Source: Prevotellaceae bacterium UBA4332 (GTDB lineage: Bacteria; Bacteroidota; Bacteroidia; Bacteroidales; Bacteroidaceae). Taken from it: a stretch of DNA of 64,000 bases. Below are positions 26,924-35,819 of this stretch, piece after piece (position 1 is the first letter of the stretch; each line of letters begins with the position of its first letter). The DNA lies in NCBI GenBank assembly GCA_002394365.1, contig DGTQ01000005.1:186001-250000 (forward strand). Reading direction: 5' to 3'. Made by a program: the position numbers and the translations under genes. Below the pieces are notes generated by a model, which did no database searches, was not told the DNA's origin, and worked only from the letters and a program-made list of their open reading frames with translations.

Positions 26924-26954
26924 TTTGCTAATCCAAAAAAAAGTAGTACCTTTG
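26924..26954 (+). promoter_or_regulatory. Promoter of the DUF177-rpmF-fabH operon
   Basis: TTTG 26924-26927, 19-bp spacer, TACCTTTG 26947-26954. The ATG at 26962 is only 7 nt beyond, so the mRNA should be leaderless or nearly so. Confidence 0.8.
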
Positions 26955-26961
26955 CACGCAA

Positions 26962-27489
26962 ATGTTCAGTTTAGAGACACTTGATATTGATTTGAAAGCT
27001 ATGAAGGAAGAGTCGCAAGAGGCTTCTTACATGCTTGACGATGAATACTTCAAGAGTCTTGACGACGCCCAGATACAGAAGGGCAACGTGAGCGTCACAA
27101 TGGCTATACGCAAAGCCAGCGAGGACAATTTCACGCTGACGATGAGAGTGGAGGGCGTGGTGACGGTGCAGTGCGACAGATGTCTTGACGACATGGAACA
27201 GCCCATAGAGGCGAGCGACACCTGCTACGTAAGGATTGGACATAACGACCCAGAGGAGGATGATGACACCATCACGGTGGACGAGAACGAAGGAATACTC
27301 CGACCCGCATGGCTCATCTATGAGTTGATTGCACTGGCAATACCCATTAAGCACGTTCATGCACCTGGAAAATGCAATGATGCGATGACACAGAAGCTCG
27401 AGGAGCTGTCAGCCACCCGAAGTGGTGATGAGGATGCCGAGGAAGCCATCGACCCACGCTGGGCAAAACTCATTAAACTGAAAAAATAA
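26962..27489 (+). CDS. DUF177 (YceD-like) protein
   Basis: 175 aa. DUF177 proteins lie before rpmF in most bacteria and are linked to 23S rRNA accumulation. The core motif VQCDRCLDDMEQPIEA (about 70-85) with its Cys pair is present, with another Cys at GKCNDAM. The C-terminus ends DPRWAKLIKLKK, the usual DPRW motif. The start at 26962 keeps LDIDLKAM, which matches the family's N-terminal strand; a later ATG at 27001 would lose it. rpmF is 27 bp downstream. Confidence 0.88.
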   Translation: MFSLETLDIDLKAMKEESQEASYMLDDEYFKSLDDAQIQKGNVSVTMAIRKASEDNFTLTMRVEGVVTVQCDRCLDDMEQPIEASDTCYVRIGHNDPEEDDDTITVDENEGILRPAWLIYELIALAIPIKHVHAPGKCNDAMTQKLEELSATRSGDEDAEEAIDPRWAKLIKLKK

Positions 27490-27516
27490 ACACTATTAAA
27501 AAACAAACATTGAAAA

Positions 27517-27699
27517 ATGGCACATCCTAAAAGAAGACAATCAAAGACACGTACTCTCAAGCGCAGAACACACGACAAGGCTGTAGCTCCTACACTTGCC
27601 GTATGCCCTAACTGTGGTGCTTACTATGTTTATCACACAGTATGTCCTAACTGCGGTCAGTATCGTGGCAAGCAGGCTATTGCCCAGGACGAGGCATAA
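27517..27699 (+). CDS. rpmF: 50S ribosomal protein L32
   Basis: 60 aa. Starts MAHPKRRQSKTRTLKRRTH, typical of L32, and has a zinc ribbon with CPNCG and CPNCG pairs (about 33-50). Part of the large ribosomal subunit. It lies between DUF177 and fabH as in many bacteria. Confidence 0.96.
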   Translation: MAHPKRRQSKTRTLKRRTHDKAVAPTLAVCPNCGAYYVYHTVCPNCGQYRGKQAIAQDEA

Positions 27700-27734
27700 T
27701 AGTTTGACAACACACATAATAGATAAATAAGGTA

Positions 27735-28745
27735 ATGAGCAATATAAATGCTGTCATCACTGGCATTGGCGGATATGTGCCTGAGTATATCCTCACCAAC
27801 GAGGAGCTCTCTCGCATGGTTGAGACCAGCGATGAATGGATTTACACACGAGTAGGAATAAAGGAGCGCCGCATCCTCAACGAGGAGGGACTGGGCTCTG
27901 CCTACATGGCTCGCAAGGCTTGCAGGCAACTGTTGCAGAAGACTGGCGTTGACCCCCAGACGGTGGACTGCGTCATCTGTGCCACTACTACTCCCGACTA
28001 CCGTTTCCCATCTAATGCCTCTATCGTGATAGGCAAGCTGGGATTGCAGAATGCCCACGGATTTGACGTTTCATGCGCTTGCTGTGGTTTCCTCTACATG
28101 CTCGACCTCGCTTCTGCCATGATACAGAGCGGTCGCTACAAGAGAATCATAACCGTAGCGGCAGAGAAGATGTCGTCGATGGTGGACTATCAGGACAGAC
28201 AGACCTGCGTGCTCTTTGGCGACGGCGCAGCTGCTGCCATGATAGAGGCTACAGAGGAAGAGGGCGTGGGATTCCAGGACTCCTTCCTCAGGACTGACGG
28301 CAAGGGCCTGCCATTCCTCCACATGAAGGCTGGCGGCTCTGTATGCCCAGCGTCCCACTACACCGTTGACCACCGCATGCACTACATCTACCAGGAGGGC
28401 CGCACGGTATATAAGTATGCTGTGACCTCTATGGCAAACGACGTGCAGGAGATAATGAAGCGCAACGGTCTGACGGCTGACGACGTGAACTGGATAATCC
28501 CCCACGAGGCTAACATGAGAATCATCGAGGCTGTGACAAACCGCCTGGAGGTTCCTATGGACAAGGTAATGGTGAACATAGAGCACTACGGCAACACGAG
28601 TGCTGCAAGTATCGCCCTCGCCATGTGGGACTTTGAGAAGAAGCTGAAGAAGGGCGACAACGTAGTGCTGACCGCCTTTGGTGCAGGCTTCGTTCATGGA
28701 GCAAGTTTCTATAAGTGGGGCTACGATGGCGATAAGGTAAAGTAA
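27735..28745 (+). CDS. fabH: 3-oxoacyl-ACP synthase III FabH
   Basis: 336 aa. It condenses acetyl-CoA (or branched acyl-CoA) with malonyl-ACP to start fatty acid synthesis. The Cys-His-Asn triad is intact: Cys in VSCACCGFLYML (about 115), His in IPHEANMRI (about 258) and Asn in YGNTSAAS (about 288). The N-terminal ITGIGGYVPE and SDEWIYTRVGIKERR are FabH hallmarks. Confidence 0.94.
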   Translation: MSNINAVITGIGGYVPEYILTNEELSRMVETSDEWIYTRVGIKERRILNEEGLGSAYMARKACRQLLQKTGVDPQTVDCVICATTTPDYRFPSNASIVIGKLGLQNAHGFDVSCACCGFLYMLDLASAMIQSGRYKRIITVAAEKMSSMVDYQDRQTCVLFGDGAAAAMIEATEEEGVGFQDSFLRTDGKGLPFLHMKAGGSVCPASHYTVDHRMHYIYQEGRTVYKYAVTSMANDVQEIMKRNGLTADDVNWIIPHEANMRIIEAVTNRLEVPMDKVMVNIEHYGNTSAASIALAMWDFEKKLKKGDNVVLTAFGAGFVHGASFYKWGYDGDKVK

Positions 28746-28767
28746 AGAAAAAAAATCCTTTCTACGA

Positions 28768-29661
28768 ATGGATAAACAGCATAAAGCGGGATTTGTCAAT
28801 ATCGTTGGAAATCCCAACGTAGGTAAGAGTACGCTCATGAACCAACTGGTTGGTGAGCGTATTTCTATTGCCACCTTTAAGGCACAGACCACGAGGCACC
28901 GCATAATGGGCATCGTGAATACGGAGGACATGCAGATAGTGTTCTCTGACACCCCCGGTGTGCTGAAGCCAAACTACAAGCTGCAGGAGTCGATGCTCGC
29001 CTTCTCGGAGTCGGCGCTGACGGATGCCGACATTCTGCTCTACGTGACAGACGTGGTGGAGAACCCCCAGAAGAACATGGATTTCCTGGAGAAGGTGGCG
29101 AAGATGACGATACCCGTCATTCTGCTCATAAACAAGATAGACGAGAGCAACCAGCAGAAGCTGGGCGAACTGGTAGAGCAATGGCACCAGCTGCTGCCAA
29201 ACGCAGAGATTCTGCCCATATCGGCAAAGAACAAGTTTGGCACAGAGATGCTGCTGAAGCGCATAAAGGAACTGCTGCCCGAATCGCCTGCCTACTTCGA
29301 CAAGGACCAACTGACGGACAAGCCTGCACGCTTCTTCGTGACAGAGATAATCAGGGAGAAGATACTCCTTTATTACGACAAGGAGGTGCCATACAGCGTG
29401 GAGGTGAGGTGCGACAGCTTCAAGGAGACGGAGAAGCAAATAAACATAAGCGCCACCATATACGTGGAGCGAGACTCGCAGAAGGGCATCATCATAGGCC
29501 ATCAGGGCACTGCCATAAAGAAAATGAGCACAGAGGCGAGAAAGACACTCGAGAAATTCTTTGACAAGAAGATTTTTCTCGAAACCTTCGTAAAGGTGGA
29601 CAAGGACTGGCGCTCAAATGATAAAGAACTTAACTCTTTCGGATACAAATGGGAAAATTAG
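28768..29661 (+). CDS. era: GTPase Era
   Basis: 297 aa. Era helps mature 16S rRNA and assemble the 30S subunit. G1 GNPNVGKST (about 13-21), G3 DTPGV, G4 NKID, and a C-terminal KH domain (about 210-295) with [14 protein letters not shown]. It overlaps der by 13 bp, so the two GTPase genes are co-translated. Confidence 0.96.
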   Translation: MDKQHKAGFVNIVGNPNVGKSTLMNQLVGERISIATFKAQTTRHRIMGIVNTEDMQIVFSDTPGVLKPNYKLQESMLAFSESALTDADILLYVTDVVENPQKNMDFLEKVAKMTIPVILLINKIDESNQQKLGELVEQWHQLLPNAEILPISAKNKFGTEMLLKRIKELLPESPAYFDKDQLTDKPARFFVTEIIREKILLYYDKEVPYSVEVRCDSFKETEKQINISATIYVERDSQKGIIIGHQGTAIKKMSTEARKTLEKFFDKKIFLETFVKVDKDWRSNDKELNSFGYKWEN

Positions 29662-30962
29662 TAGCCATAGTAGGAAGACCTAACGTAGGCAAGTCAACAC
29701 TCTTCAACAGGTTGACCAAGACCCGCCACGCCATAGTGAGCGACGTGGCTGGCACTACGCGCGACCGCCAGTACGGCAAGGTGGAATGGAACGGCACCGA
29801 CTTCTCCATCGTAGATACAGGCGGATGGGTGGTAAACAGCGACGACATATTCGAGAACGCCATAAGAGAGCAGGTGAAGATAGCCACAGAGGAGGCAGAC
29901 ATGGTGCTCTTCCTCGTTGACGTGCAGACGGGCGTGACAGACCTCGACACAGACGTGGCACAGATACTGCGCAGGACGAAGCTGCCAGTAATACTCGTTT
30001 GCAACAAGACGGACAACAACGAGCAGCAGTACTATGCAGCAGACTTCTACAGTCTGGGCTTAGGAGACCCCTTCTGCATAAGTGCCGTAACGGGCTCTGG
30101 CACAGGCGATTTGCTCGACATGATACTCGAAAAGCTCCCCAAGGAGCAGGCTGAGACCGTGGAAGAAGACCTGCCACGATTTGCCGTAGTGGGAAGACCT
30201 AACGCTGGCAAGTCGAGCCTCATCAACGCCTTCATAGGCGAGGACCGCAACATAGTGACAGACATAGCTGGCACCACGCGCGACTCCATCTACACACGCT
30301 ACAACAAGTTCGGCTTCGACTTCTACCTTGTGGATACAGCGGGCATACGACGCAAGAACAAGGTGAGCGAGGACCTGGAGTTTTACAGCGTGATGCGCTC
30401 CATCAGGGCGATAGAGAACTCCGACGTCTGCATCCTCATGATTGATGCCACCCGAGGCATAGAGGCGCAGGACATGAACATCTTCCAGCTGATACAGAGA
30501 AACGACAAGTCGCTGGTGGTAGTGGTAAACAAATGGGACCTGGTGGAGGACAAGTCGCAGGCGTCCATCAAGACATTCGAGAACGCCATACGCGAGAGAA
30601 TGGCTCCATTCACCGACTTCCCCATTATCTATGCTTCTGCCACGACAAAGCAGCGCATCTTCAAGGTGCTCGAAACGGCAAAGCAGGTGTACCTGAACCG
30701 CAAGGCGAAGATAGGCACCAGCAAACTCAACGAGGTGATGCTCCCGATAATAGAGGCTACGCCACCACAGAGCGTAAAGGGCAAGTATATCAAGATAAAA
30801 TACTGTACGCAGATACCAGACACACAGATTCCTACCTTCGTGTTCTACGCAAACCTGCCACAGTATATCAAGGAACAGTACAGACGCTTCCTCGAAAACC
30901 AGATACGCGCCCACTGGACCCTCACTGGCACACCTATCAATGTCTTTATAAGGCAAAAGTAA
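29649..30962 (+). CDS. der: Double GTPase Der (EngA)
   Basis: 437 aa. Two tandem G domains (G1 GRPNVGKST at 8-16 and GRPNAGKSS near 182) and a C-terminal KH-like domain (about 355-437). Needed for 50S subunit assembly. G3 motifs DTGGW and DTAGI and G4 NKTD and NKWD are present. The start overlaps the end of era. Confidence 0.96.
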   Translation: MGKLVAIVGRPNVGKSTLFNRLTKTRHAIVSDVAGTTRDRQYGKVEWNGTDFSIVDTGGWVVNSDDIFENAIREQVKIATEEADMVLFLVDVQTGVTDLDTDVAQILRRTKLPVILVCNKTDNNEQQYYAADFYSLGLGDPFCISAVTGSGTGDLLDMILEKLPKEQAETVEEDLPRFAVVGRPNAGKSSLINAFIGEDRNIVTDIAGTTRDSIYTRYNKFGFDFYLVDTAGIRRKNKVSEDLEFYSVMRSIRAIENSDVCILMIDATRGIEAQDMNIFQLIQRNDKSLVVVVNKWDLVEDKSQASIKTFENAIRERMAPFTDFPIIYASATTKQRIFKVLETAKQVYLNRKAKIGTSKLNEVMLPIIEATPPQSVKGKYIKIKYCTQIPDTQIPTFVFYANLPQYIKEQYRRFLENQIRAHWTLTGTPINVFIRQK

Positions 30963-30992
30963 GTGTGGGTAATGAAGAATGTAGATTGAAGA

Positions 30993-31445
30993 ATGAAGAA
31001 TGTTCTTAAAATACTATTCCCGTTCCCGTTATCGTTAGCGTTCCCGTTAGCGTTATCGTTAGCGTTAGCGTTATCCTCTTGCTCCAAGGACGAGATAAAG
31101 CAGGAGGACATAGCCCTGCAAACGGCGAAGGCATATTACGACCAGCTAGTGGCAGGAAATGTTGACGCCTTCGTAGAGGGCACGCTGAAGGGAGACACTC
31201 TGCCAGAAGACTACGTGGAGCAACTGAAGCTGAACATACAGATGTATGTAGAAAAACAGCAGAAAGCCCACAACGGCATAAGCGAGGTGAAGGCTGTGAG
31301 AGCAACGTGCGACACCGTAAAAACCAGCAACAACACCCAACTCGTAAGGGCACAGAGCATACTACTGCTCTGCTTCAAGGACAGCACTCGCGAAGAAATA
31401 GCAGTACCTATGGTAAAGAAAAATGACATCTGGTACATGCAGTAG
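30993..31445 (+). CDS. Small lipoprotein (DUF4878-like) with repeat-encoded signal peptide
   Basis: 150 aa. The signal peptide ends LALALSSC, with Cys at about 30, a lipobox for lipid attachment. The mature part (TAKAYYDQLVAGNVDAFVEG...) has the look of the DUF4878/NTF2-like lipoproteins of Bacteroidetes; function unknown. Odd: nearly all of the hydrophobic signal core is encoded by nine cgttNN-type hexanucleotides at 31019-31072. It lies 30 bp after der and may be read through with it. Confidence 0.7.
   Translation: MKNVLKILFPFPLSLAFPLALSLALALSSCSKDEIKQEDIALQTAKAYYDQLVAGNVDAFVEGTLKGDTLPEDYVEQLKLNIQMYVEKQQKAHNGISEVKAVRATCDTVKTSNNTQLVRAQSILLLCFKDSTREEIAVPMVKKNDIWYMQ
31019..31072 (+). repeat. 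Hexanucleotide microsatellite (NNCGTT, 9 units) inside a signal peptide
   Basis: Nine in-frame units: cccgtt, cccgtt, atcgtt, agcgtt, cccgtt, agcgtt, atcgtt, agcgtt, agcgtt. They encode alternating Pro/Ser/Ala and Leu-type residues. The same family is at 57383-57436 and 60126-60165. Confidence 0.9.
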
Positions 31446-31497
31446 TTTTTACGCAACGGTTTTCATACGCAAGAGATAGCAAAAAATCCTTAAATAT

Positions 31498-31553
31498 TTT
31501 GCACGATTGAAACTTTTTACGTAACTTTGTTAAGCAATACACAAAGTTACGTA
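31498..31553 (+). promoter_or_regulatory. clpP promoter overlapped by a 13-bp inverted repeat
   Basis: TTTG 31498-31501, 20-bp spacer, TAACTTTG 31522-31529. A perfect inverted repeat (31518-31530 with 31541-31553, 10-nt loop) contains the whole -7 box and spans the likely transcription start, so it could be an operator or a 5' hairpin. Confidence 0.75.
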
Positions 31554-31574
31554 TTTTTTATAACTATAAAACAC

Positions 31575-32249
31575 ATGAACATAACAAGCGACTTCAGAAA
31601 ATTTGCTACTGGCAAGGTGGGCATGAACGGCATGGTTCTCGACGATGTCATGGCTGCACAAAACCAATATCTCAACCCATATATATTGGAGGAGCGCCAG
31701 CTCAACGTAACTCAGATGGACGTGTTCTCACGCTTGATGATGGACCGCATCATCTTCCTCGGCACAGAGATAAACGACTATACAGCCAACACAATACAGG
31801 CACAGCTGCTGTACCTTGACTCGGCAGACCCTGGCAAGGATATATCTATCTACATCAATTCTCCTGGCGGTTCTGTAACTGCTGGTCTGGGCATATATGA
31901 CACCATGCAGTTTATAGCCAGCGACGTGGCAACCATCTGCACAGGCATGGCAGCATCAATGGGCGCCGTGCTGCTCGTGGCAGGTCAGGAGGGCAAGCGT
32001 TCTGCCCTGCCCCACTCTCGAGTAATGATTCACCAGCCACTTGGCGGAGTGCAGGGTCAGGCAAGCGACATCGAGATTGAGGCTAAGGAGATACAGAAAT
32101 TCAAGAAGGAACTCTACACCATAATCAGCAACCACTCTCACACTCCATACGAGAAGGTATGGCAGGACTCTGACCGTAACTACTGGATGACATCGGAAGA
32201 GGCAAAGGAGTATGGCATGATTGATCAAGTATTAGTCAAGAAGAATTAA
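31575..32249 (+). CDS. clpP: ATP-dependent Clp protease, proteolytic subunit
   Basis: 224 aa from the ATG at 31575; the frame opens at 31527, but that ATG is within the start region of transcription. Catalytic Ser128 (GMAASMGA) and His153 (MIHQP) keep the usual 25-residue spacing; the Asp is probably at 198-200 (DSDRNYW). Forms the tetradecameric chamber that degrades proteins fed by ClpX. clpX starts on the last base of the clpP stop (TAATG). Confidence 0.96.
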   Translation: MNITSDFRKFATGKVGMNGMVLDDVMAAQNQYLNPYILEERQLNVTQMDVFSRLMMDRIIFLGTEINDYTANTIQAQLLYLDSADPGKDISIYINSPGGSVTAGLGIYDTMQFIASDVATICTGMAASMGAVLLVAGQEGKRSALPHSRVMIHQPLGGVQGQASDIEIEAKEIQKFKKELYTIISNHSHTPYEKVWQDSDRNYWMTSEEAKEYGMIDQVLVKKN

Positions 32250-33493
32250 TGGTAAAGAGAAAAGAAAATCATTGTAGCTTTTGCGGTCGCTCAGAGAGCG
32301 AGGTTTCCGTACTGATAACGGGCGTTAACGGTTTTATATGTGACCAGTGCATAGAGCAGGCATACGAAATAGTGCAGGCTCTGCCAGGTAATCAGACAGA
32401 AGAAAAAGCAGCAAACAAGGCAGACCAGAAGCCAGATATAAATAAGGTACCTAAACCGCAGGAGATAAAGGACTACCTCGACCAGTACATCATAGGGCAG
32501 GATGACGCCAAGCGCCACCTTGCCGTTGCTGTGTACAACCACTACAAGCGTCTTGCCCAGAAGGACGACAAGGACGACGTGGAGATAGAAAAGAGCAACA
32601 TCGTGATGGTGGGTTCGACTGGTACAGGAAAGACTCTCCTTGCCCGCACTATAGCCAAACTCCTCAACGTGCCTTTCACCATAGTTGACGCTACGGTATT
32701 CACTGAGGCTGGCTACGTGGGAGAAGACGTGGAGAGCATATTGTCACGCCTCCTTCAGGTAGCAGACTATGACCTTGAAGCAGCCGAGCGTGGCATCGTC
32801 TTCATAGACGAGATTGACAAGATAGCACGCAAGAGCGACAACCCAAGCATAACTCGCGACGTAAGTGGCGAGGGAGTGCAGCAGGGCATGCTGAAACTGC
32901 TCGAGGGAACGGTAGTAAACGTTCCGCCAAAGGGAGGCAGAAAGCACCCAGACCAGGACTATATCCACGTAGATACAAGGAATATCCTGTTTATCTGCGG
33001 TGGTGCTTTTGACGGCATAGAGCGCAAGATAGCACAGCGTCTCAACACCCACACCGTGGGCTACAACAGTGTGCAGAACACTCACAGGATAAACCAGAAG
33101 GACATGATGCAGTATGTGGCACCACAAGACCTGAAATCCTTCGGACTCATACCAGAGATTATAGGTCGTCTGCCTGTGCTGACACACCTCAATCCTCTTG
33201 ACCACGATGCTCTGCGACGCATATTGGTAGAGCCAAAGAACAGTATCATAAAGCAATACATAAAGTTGTTCAAGATGGACAACATTGAGTTGACCTTTAC
33301 TACTGAGGCTCTGGACTACATAGTTGACAAGGCAACAGAATACAAACTCGGAGCACGAGGACTGCGTTCCATTGTCGAGACAATTATGACTGACGCCATG
33401 TTTGAGGCTCCTTCGAAGAACATATCAAAGTTCGAGGTGACAAAACAATATGCCGAAGAACAAATAAAAAAGAGTGGTAATCTTAGTTCGTAA
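32249..33493 (+). CDS. clpX: Clp protease ATP-binding subunit ClpX
   Basis: 414 aa. Unfolds substrates and feeds ClpP. N-terminal zinc-binding domain (CSFCGRS...CDQC, about 8-36), Walker A GSTGTGKT (about 119-126), Walker [10 protein letters not shown], and a C-terminal D2 small domain with [11 protein letters not shown]. An acidic/Lys linker (about 48-70) follows the zinc domain. Coupled to clpP by a 1-base overlap. Confidence 0.96.
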   Translation: MVKRKENHCSFCGRSESEVSVLITGVNGFICDQCIEQAYEIVQALPGNQTEEKAANKADQKPDINKVPKPQEIKDYLDQYIIGQDDAKRHLAVAVYNHYKRLAQKDDKDDVEIEKSNIVMVGSTGTGKTLLARTIAKLLNVPFTIVDATVFTEAGYVGEDVESILSRLLQVADYDLEAAERGIVFIDEIDKIARKSDNPSITRDVSGEGVQQGMLKLLEGTVVNVPPKGGRKHPDQDYIHVDTRNILFICGGAFDGIERKIAQRLNTHTVGYNSVQNTHRINQKDMMQYVAPQDLKSFGLIPEIIGRLPVLTHLNPLDHDALRRILVEPKNSIIKQYIKLFKMDNIELTFTTEALDYIVDKATEYKLGARGLRSIVETIMTDAMFEAPSKNISKFEVTKQYAEEQIKKSGNLSS

Positions 33494-33517
33494 CCTTTCA
33501 ATCTACTATTCCTAACC

Positions 33518-35704
33518 GTGCTGAACCTAAACGAAGAACTGAAGCGACATTTCGGCTTTGACACCTTCAAGGGTAATCAACAAGCCGCCATCACCAACCT
33601 CATAGAGGGGCATGACGGCTTTGTGTTGATGCCCACAGGTGGCGGAAAGTCTTTGTGCTACCAACTACCCTCGCTCGTGATGGAGGGCACTGCTATAGTC
33701 ATCTCGCCACTTATAGCCCTGATGAAGAACCAGGTGGACGTCATCAACGGCATAAGCGAGAAAGACGGAGTGGCACACTGTCTCAACTCTTCCATGAACA
33801 GAGCCGCCATAGAACAGGTGAAGGAGGACATAAGGGCTGGAGTTACCAAACTGCTCTACATGGCTCCAGAATCTCTCACAAAAGAAGAATATGTAAACTT
33901 CCTCAAGGGGGTGAAGATTTCGTTCTATGCCATAGACGAAGCCCACTGTATATCGGAATGGGGACATGATTTCAGACCCGAATATCGTCGCATACGTCCA
34001 ATCATAGAGGCTATAGGCGTAGCTCCAATCATAGCACTCACAGCAACGGCTACGGAAAAGGTTCGCTCCGACATAAAGAAAAGCCTCGGCATTACTGGTG
34101 CCAAGGATTTTCTCAGTTCCTTCAACCGGCCTAATCTATACTACGAGATACGACAGAAGGACAACACCATAGACAAACAGATTATCAAGTTCATAAAGCA
34201 GAACCCAGGCAAGAGCGGCATAGTGTACTGCCTCTCGAGGAAGAAGGTGGAAGAGCTGACGGAGGTCCTGAAGACCAACGACATCAAGGCTGAAGCCTAC
34301 CACGCTGGTTTGGAGACGGCTGTACGCAACAAGACACAGGATGATTTCCTGATGGAGAACATCGACGTGATAGTTGCCACGATAGCCTTCGGCATGGGTA
34401 TTGACAAGCCCGACGTAAGATTTGTCATACACTATGACATTCCAAAGTCACTCGAAGGATATTATCAGGAGACTGGACGTGCTGGCAGAGACGGAGGAGA
34501 AGGAAAATGTATAGCCTTCTACTCGCACAAAGACCTGCAGAAACTGGAGAAATTTATGGACTCCAAGCAGGTGGTGGAACAGGAGATAGGACGCCATCTG
34601 CTACAGGAGACGGCCGCCTATGCCGAGTCCTCTATTTGCAGACGAAAGATGCTCCTGAAATATTTTGGAGAGGATTATCCGAAGGACAACTGCGGAGGAT
34701 GTGACAACTGCCTGCACCCAAAGACAAAGATAAAGGCAAACAAGGAACTCTGTTGTGTGCTGAAATCCATACTGGCACTCAAGGAGAGTTTCCACGTTCC
34801 TTACGTCATAGACTTCCTCAAGGGCAGAAGCACTGATGACATTGAGTCTCATAAGCATAATCTGCTGAAGGAATTTGCCTGCGGCAAGGGAAACAACGAC
34901 AAGATATGGAACCCCGTGATACGTCAGGCTATAATAGACGGTTACATAAAGAAAGACATAGAAACCTATGGTAACCTGAAGATTACAGCTTCAGGCAAAC
35001 AGTGGCTGAAGACATACACTGAGGAGCCTGACAAGTCTGCCGACTTCTACGTTACGGAGGACAACAACTACAACGACAACAGCGCTGAGACATCAAGCGG
35101 CACGACAAGCGCCCTCGACCCCACCCTCTTTGCTATGTTGAAAGACCTGCGCAAGAGTGAAGCAGCCAAGCATGGTGTGCAACCCTACATCGTGTTTATG
35201 GAAACCTCACTCGAACAGATGGCAACCATGTACCCCACCACCTTGCAGGAGTTGCAAGCCATACAGGGAGTGGGACAAGGCAAGGCAAAACGCTATGGAG
35301 AACCTTTCTGCCAGCTGATAAAGAAGTATTGCGAGGAGAACGACATTACACGTCCTGAGGACATGAGAGTGCGCAGTGTGGCGAAAAACTCCATGCAAAA
35401 ACTGAAAATAGTACAGTGCATAGACAGAAAAATGCCATTGGGAGATATTGCCTCCTCAATGGGCATAAAATTCACTGACCTGCTTGACGAACTCGAGGCT
35501 ATCGTGTATAGTGGTACGAGAGTGAACCTCGATTACTACATTGAGGACACAATGGATGAAGACCAGATAGACGACATCTACCAGTACTTCTCTGAAGCCG
35601 AAACAGACGCTCTTAAAGAGGCATACAAGGAATTTGACGGCAGTTACGATGACAATGACATTAGGCTCATCCGACTAAAATATATCTCGGAGAATGCCAA
35701 TTAA
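33518..35704 (+). CDS. recQ: ATP-dependent DNA helicase RecQ
   Basis: 728 aa, 3'-5' helicase for recombination and fork repair. Starts at GTG 33518 (MLNLNEELKRHFGFDTFKGNQ). Walker A PTGGGKS, DEAH box IDEAHCISEWGHDFRPEY, helicase C domain with QETGRAGRDG, then a zinc-binding Cys cluster (CRRKMLLKYFGE...CGGCDNC) and RQC domain, then an HRDC domain (about 545-620). After it there is an additional C-terminal helical region (about 630-728) common in Bacteroidetes RecQ. It follows clpX by 24 bp. Confidence 0.95.
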   Translation: MLNLNEELKRHFGFDTFKGNQQAAITNLIEGHDGFVLMPTGGGKSLCYQLPSLVMEGTAIVISPLIALMKNQVDVINGISEKDGVAHCLNSSMNRAAIEQVKEDIRAGVTKLLYMAPESLTKEEYVNFLKGVKISFYAIDEAHCISEWGHDFRPEYRRIRPIIEAIGVAPIIALTATATEKVRSDIKKSLGITGAKDFLSSFNRPNLYYEIRQKDNTIDKQIIKFIKQNPGKSGIVYCLSRKKVEELTEVLKTNDIKAEAYHAGLETAVRNKTQDDFLMENIDVIVATIAFGMGIDKPDVRFVIHYDIPKSLEGYYQETGRAGRDGGEGKCIAFYSHKDLQKLEKFMDSKQVVEQEIGRHLLQETAAYAESSICRRKMLLKYFGEDYPKDNCGGCDNCLHPKTKIKANKELCCVLKSILALKESFHVPYVIDFLKGRSTDDIESHKHNLLKEFACGKGNNDKIWNPVIRQAIIDGYIKKDIETYGNLKITASGKQWLKTYTEEPDKSADFYVTEDNNYNDNSAETSSGTTSALDPTLFAMLKDLRKSEAAKHGVQPYIVFMETSLEQMATMYPTTLQELQAIQGVGQGKAKRYGEPFCQLIKKYCEENDITRPEDMRVRSVAKNSMQKLKIVQCIDRKMPLGDIASSMGIKFTDLLDELEAIVYSGTRVNLDYYIEDTMDEDQIDDIYQYFSEAETDALKEAYKEFDGSYDDNDIRLIRLKYISENAN

Positions 35705-35772
35705 GTAAGTTAAAAAGTACGAAAGAAACCACTTCTTTCAACTTTCAACTTTCAACTTTCAACTAAAATTAG

Positions 35773-35780
35773 TACCTTTG
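35773..35780 (+). promoter_or_regulatory. -7 box (TACCTTTG) of glyS
   Basis: TACCTTTG, 39 nt before the ATG. Just upstream, tttcaac is repeated four times (about 35737-35762). Confidence 0.7.
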
Positions 35781-35819
35781 CATCTAAATTACTAATAAAC
35801 AGAAGAAAATCAAAATAAA

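Noticed and set aside
30060..30956. 298-codon open frame antisense to der
   Set aside because: Shadow of the second G domain and KH domain of Der.
31527..31574. Longer clpP N-terminus starting at 31527
   Set aside because: That ATG-like start overlaps the -7 box and lies before the expected transcription start; the shorter form has the usual ClpP N-terminus.
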